Assembly (NCBI RefSeq): GCF_004357985.1
Contig: NZ_SMTF01000001.1
Span: 124,001 to 188,000 of the forward strand
Direction of reading: 5' to 3'
Source of the DNA: Luteimonas aestuarii
Lineage (GTDB): Bacteria > Pseudomonadota > Gammaproteobacteria > Xanthomonadales > Xanthomonadaceae
Length of the DNA stretch: 64,000 nucleotides
The notes beneath the pieces are model-generated. The model saw nothing but the letters and a program-made list of their open reading frames with translations, was not told where the DNA came from and ran no database searches. The position numbers and the translations under genes were made by a program. Positions 61,333 through 64,000 of this stretch are shown piece after piece. Each line of letters starts with the position of its first letter. Positions within the stretch are counted from its first letter, which is position 1.

Positions 61333-61388
61333 GGCGTGCCGAAGCACGCCGCAGCGGGATCAGACGGGTCCCGGCGGACGCCGGGACC
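61333..61388. repeat. hairpin pair downstream of rnfB-like gene
   Basis: Two stem-loops lie in the gap between convergent genes: GGCGTGC-CGAA-GCACGCC at 61333-61350 and GGTCCCGGC-GGAC-GCCGGGACC at 61367-61388. The second is of the same type as the element at 50443-50456. The first may terminate the plus-strand message, though no T-run follows. Confidence 0.55.
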
Positions 61389-61412
61389 GGGATTGACTCC
61401 AGTGCGCCGCCC

Positions 61413-62399
61413 TCAGCGCGTCGCGCAGGCGGAGCAGATCCGCTCCACCTCGTAGCCGCGTTCGCGCAGCTTTTCGACCACGCCGTCCTCGCCCAGCAGG
61501 TGCAGGGCGCCGACCACGACCAAGGTGTCGTCGCTACCCGGTGCCTCGAGGTGGGCGGCGATCTTCGGCACCCAGGCGTCGTTGCGCTCGACGTTGATGC
61601 GGTGATAGAGCTTCGGGAACTGATCGCGCATCTCCAGGGCCATTTCCCGCCACAGCGTGTCGGCATCCCCCGCGCGCCAGGCGTTGTGCAGCTTCTCCAC
61701 CGCTTCCTGGCCTTCGGCACCGGACTTCAGCGATTCCTGCAGGAACTGCAGTTGTTCGGCCGGGTCCATGCCGTCGAGGAACGCGATCTGCTCGGCGCCG
61801 GTCTCCAGGCCCGAGGTCGGCTTGTTGGCGGTGCGCGCGCGCTCCGCCATATGGGTGTCGAGGCCGATGGCCGGGTCCAGGCCATACTTGGTCAGTTCGA
61901 CGATGGTCACCATCAGTCCAACGAACCACGGCTCGAACATCTGCAGCACCTGCCCGTTCATCTGCATCGCGGCGAGGTGGCTGGCATTCTCCTGCACCCA
62001 GGCATCGAGCGCGGCCACCGTTTCCGGCGGCAGTTCGCTGTTGAGCTGGGTGCCATCGGTGCGCAGCGCGGCCTGGCCCATCTGCATGCCCAGCGCCGGC
62101 GAGCCCATCTCCTCGGGCGCGATCTCGAACACCACGCGGTCGGCGGCGGCGAATGCGGTATCCACGTCCGGCGACAGCGGATAGTCGCTGGGCTTGAGCA
62201 GGTGGAACGAGCCCAGCAGGTACACCGCGTTGTCGGCGTCGGACACCTTCCACAGCAGCGGCACCGGCGGCGCGGACGCGGGCTCGGTACCTTGCCGTGC
62301 AGCGGCTGGCCCGACGAGCAGCAGTGCGCACACCGCGGCGCTGCATAGAGTGGTCTTGAGGCCGCGGAGCATCGCGGGCACGGGGTTCGAAATCGACAT
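61413..62399 (-). CDS. TraB/GumN family exported protein
   Basis: A 328-residue protein with a signal peptide (about 12-35). The TraB/GumN core has the GSFH motif (G63-x-x-H66) near the N-terminus and a second GALH motif (VVVGALHLLGEDGVVEKL) near the C-terminus, matching a putative metal-dependent peptidase fold related to Tiki. The role in bacteria is unclear. A Cys-containing end (CSACATR) closes the protein. On the same strand, 19 nt after the DUF1684 gene. Confidence 0.85.
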   Translation of the reverse strand: MSISNPVPAMLRGLKTTLCSAAVCALLLVGPAAARQGTEPASAPPVPLLWKVSDADNAVYLLGSFHLLKPSDYPLSPDVDTAFAAADRVVFEIAPEEMGSPALGMQMGQAALRTDGTQLNSELPPETVAALDAWVQENASHLAAMQMNGQVLQMFEPWFVGLMVTIVELTKYGLDPAIGLDTHMAERARTANKPTSGLETGAEQIAFLDGMDPAEQLQFLQESLKSGAEGQEAVEKLHNAWRAGDADTLWREMALEMRDQFPKLYHRINVERNDAWVPKIAAHLEAPGSDDTLVVVGALHLLGEDGVVEKLRERGYEVERICSACATR

Positions 62400-62418
62400 G
62401 GACGACGATCCTTTGTGA

Positions 62419-63357
62419 TCAGGGTGTGGGACGGCGGTAGCGCTTCTCGCCAGCGGTCACGGCCAGGTCCATGCGGTTCTCATGGGGCGGCAGCGGACAG
62501 GTGGCGTAGTCGGTGAAGGCGCACGGGGGATTGTAGGCGCGATTGAAGTCCACCACGACCGCGCCCGACCGGTCCGGCGCATCGGTGTAGAGGTATCGCC
62601 CCGGACCATAGCTCTCGTGGCCGCTGGTACGGTCGGCGAACACCAGGAACAGGCCGCCCTCTTCGCCTTCCAGCGCCTCCAGCCGGTAACGCGCGCCGTC
62701 GCGCTCGAACTCGACCACGCCCGGATTCGGCAAGGCCTGCAGCTGGCTGGTGATGTCCATGATCTCGAGCGTGCGCGGCGTGGCATGCGGCACGAAGCTG
62801 GCGTCGATGCGCCAGCCGGCATCGGCCGGCCAGTACTCCAGCGTGCCGAACTGCGTGCGCGTTTCGGCGTCCGCGTGCTTGACGCGCAGCGCCTTGCCAC
62901 CAGACCGCTGCAACAACGACAACTGACCGTTGCCTTCATCGAAACCGACGATGGAGGGTGATTGATCGGTATCGGGCTTCAGTTCGAAGCGCGCCTTCAC
63001 AGGCTCGCCATCCAGCGTGAGCGCGACGCCGCGTTCCGGCACCAGCCACACGCGGCCGCCCGACTGCTGCAGCAGGCCGAGTTTTTCCGGACCCTTCGCC
63101 AGCCGGATGCCGTTGGTCGCCCCGCTGCCGACGTAGTGCGCGTTGAGTTCAAGACGATGCAATCCCACGAGGCTCGCCCAGCCGTCGGGCTGCAGCAGGC
63201 GCTCGCGGCGTTCCTCGCGCCATTGCGCGTTGTCGGCGACAAACCGCGGATCCTGCGGCGGCGGCTCGAGACCGCTGTCCTGCGACCCACCGGAACCGCC
63301 ACACGCGGCCAGCAGCATCGACGTCCCCAGCCACACGCCCCACGTCAGCTTTCGCAT
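62419..63357 (-). CDS. DUF1684 family lipoprotein
   Basis: A 312-residue protein with a lipoprotein signal (LLAAC, Cys at about 19). The mature part matches DUF1684 (WASLVGLHRLE near the start, RSGAVVVDFNRAYNPPCAF near the end, with PLPPHENRMDLAV). The function is not known for this family. It lies 1 nt downstream of the mutL stop on the same strand, so it could be co-transcribed. Confidence 0.85.
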   Translation of the reverse strand: MRKLTWGVWLGTSMLLAACGGSGGSQDSGLEPPPQDPRFVADNAQWREERRERLLQPDGWASLVGLHRLELNAHYVGSGATNGIRLAKGPEKLGLLQQSGGRVWLVPERGVALTLDGEPVKARFELKPDTDQSPSIVGFDEGNGQLSLLQRSGGKALRVKHADAETRTQFGTLEYWPADAGWRIDASFVPHATPRTLEIMDITSQLQALPNPGVVEFERDGARYRLEALEGEEGGLFLVFADRTSGHESYGPGRYLYTDAPDRSGAVVVDFNRAYNPPCAFTDYATCPLPPHENRMDLAVTAGEKRYRRPTP

Positions 63358-63358
63358 G

Positions 63359-64000
63359 TCATCTCCCCCTCAGGAACCAGCGGTCGATCTCGTGCACCGT
63401 GAACCGTGCCCAGGTCGGCCGCCCGTGGTTGCATTGCCCGGAACGTTCGGTCGCTTCCATCTGCCGCAGCAACGCGTTCATTTCCGGCACGGTCAACCTG
63501 CGGTTGGCGCGCACCGCGCCGTGGCAGGCCATCGTCGACAACAGCTCGTCGCGCGCAGCCTTCACCCGGCGGCTTTCGCCATGTTCGCGCAGGTCGGCCA
63601 GCACGTCGCGGACCAGCGTCTCGGTATCGCCCTGTGCCAGCAACGCCGGCACGCCGCGCAGCAGCAGCGCCTGCGGTCCAGTCCGCGACAGCTCGAAGCC
63701 AAGTTCCGCCAGTGTCGTGGCCTCGCGCTCGGCGATCTCGGCTTCGCGCTCGGACACGGCGATCGATTGCGGCACCAGCAACGGTTGGGTGCGCAGGCCT
63801 TCGCCGTCATGCGCCGCCTTCAGCCGTTCGTAGCCGATGCGTTCGTGCGCGGCATGCATGTCCACCACGATCAGGCCGTCCGCGGTCTCGCTGAGGATAT
63901 AGATGCCGTGCAACTGCGCCAGCGCATAGCCCAGCGGCGGGATGCCGGTGGCGGCATCTTCGGCAGGCAGCGGCGTTTCGACGCGCACTGTGCCGGGCGC
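63359..64000 (-). CDS. mutL: DNA mismatch repair protein MutL, C-terminal part (window edge)
   Basis: C-terminal domain of MutL; the N-terminal ATPase lies beyond the window. The metal-binding endonuclease motif is present as [12 protein letters not shown], fitting D-x-H-A-x2-E-x4-E, together with [10 protein letters not shown] and CNHGRPTW near the C-terminus. Such MutL proteins nick DNA themselves, as in lineages without MutH. Ends with [11 protein letters not shown], typical of the family. Confidence 0.95.
   Translation of the reverse strand, partial: APGTVRVETPLPAEDAATGIPPLGYALAQLHGIYILSETADGLIVVDMHAAHERIGYERLKAAHDGEGLRTQPLLVPQSIAVSEREAEIAEREATTLAELGFELSRTGPQALLLRGVPALLAQGDTETLVRDVLADLREHGESRRVKAARDELLSTMACHGAVRANRRLTVPEMNALLRQMEATERSGQCNHGRPTWARFTVHEIDRWFLRGR

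Overview
The window is a GC-rich (about two-thirds G+C by eye) bacterial chromosome segment. It almost certainly comes from the Lysobacteraceae/Xanthomonadaceae (Gammaproteobacteria; Lysobacter, Luteimonas or Pseudoxanthomonas-like). The evidence is the gene order tpiA-secG-tRNA-Leu-nuoA..N-tRNA-fMet-rimP-nusA-infB-rbfA-truB-rpsO, the asd-fimV-truA-trpF-trpB-trpA-accD block, a TonB receptor paired with an S9 peptidase, and many short palindromic repeats. Genus cannot be fixed without a search. No prophage, insertion sequence, integrase or CRISPR array is visible.

Layout. 1-6736 (minus strand): the translation/transcription operon, running from initiator tRNA-fMet through rimP, nusA, infB, rbfA and truB into the start of rpsO. 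6737-7150: a gene-free stretch holding two related palindromic elements. 7151-21992 (minus): all 14 subunits of respiratory complex I, nuoA-nuoN, tightly packed with many ATGA/GTGA overlaps, preceded by tRNA-Leu(GAG), secG and tpiA. 23513-24310 (plus): an SDR oxidoreductase. 24311-28679 (minus): a compact four-gene set encoding a secreted cupredoxin-like protein, a membrane GGDEF-EAL sensor, a DUF3034 outer-membrane-type protein and a truncated-hemoglobin lipoprotein. This set is the most intriguing candidate system in the window. 28817-41864 (minus): an Fe(II)/2-oxoglutarate-type oxygenase, glmM, accD, trpA, trpB, trpF, truA, fimV, asd, a 2-hydroxyacid dehydrogenase, aroC and prmB. 41956-43442 (plus): SCO1/SenC protein and psd. 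43662-45203 (minus): a LysM lytic transglycosylase. 45330-48368 (plus): HerA-like ATPase, an NlpE-like lipoprotein, greB and a small secreted protein. 48415-49791 (minus): rimO; 49964-50401 (plus): HIT protein; 50561-52107 (minus): dcd and mrp/apbC. 52332-57946 (plus): a TonB-dependent receptor broken at a seven-G run, an S9 peptidase and a DUF2147 protein. 58056-61323 (plus): metG, a HAD phosphatase and a soluble RnfB-like ferredoxin. 61413-64000 (minus): a TraB/GumN protein, a DUF1684 lipoprotein and the C-terminal part of mutL, which runs off the window.

Most genes are core housekeeping. The unusual features are the putative c-di-GMP/cupredoxin/hemoglobin operon with a palindrome over its ribosome-binding site, the possibly phase-variable TonB receptor, a repeat family that supplies the stop codons of rbfA and mrp, and a palindromic insertion carried in frame in the linker of metG.
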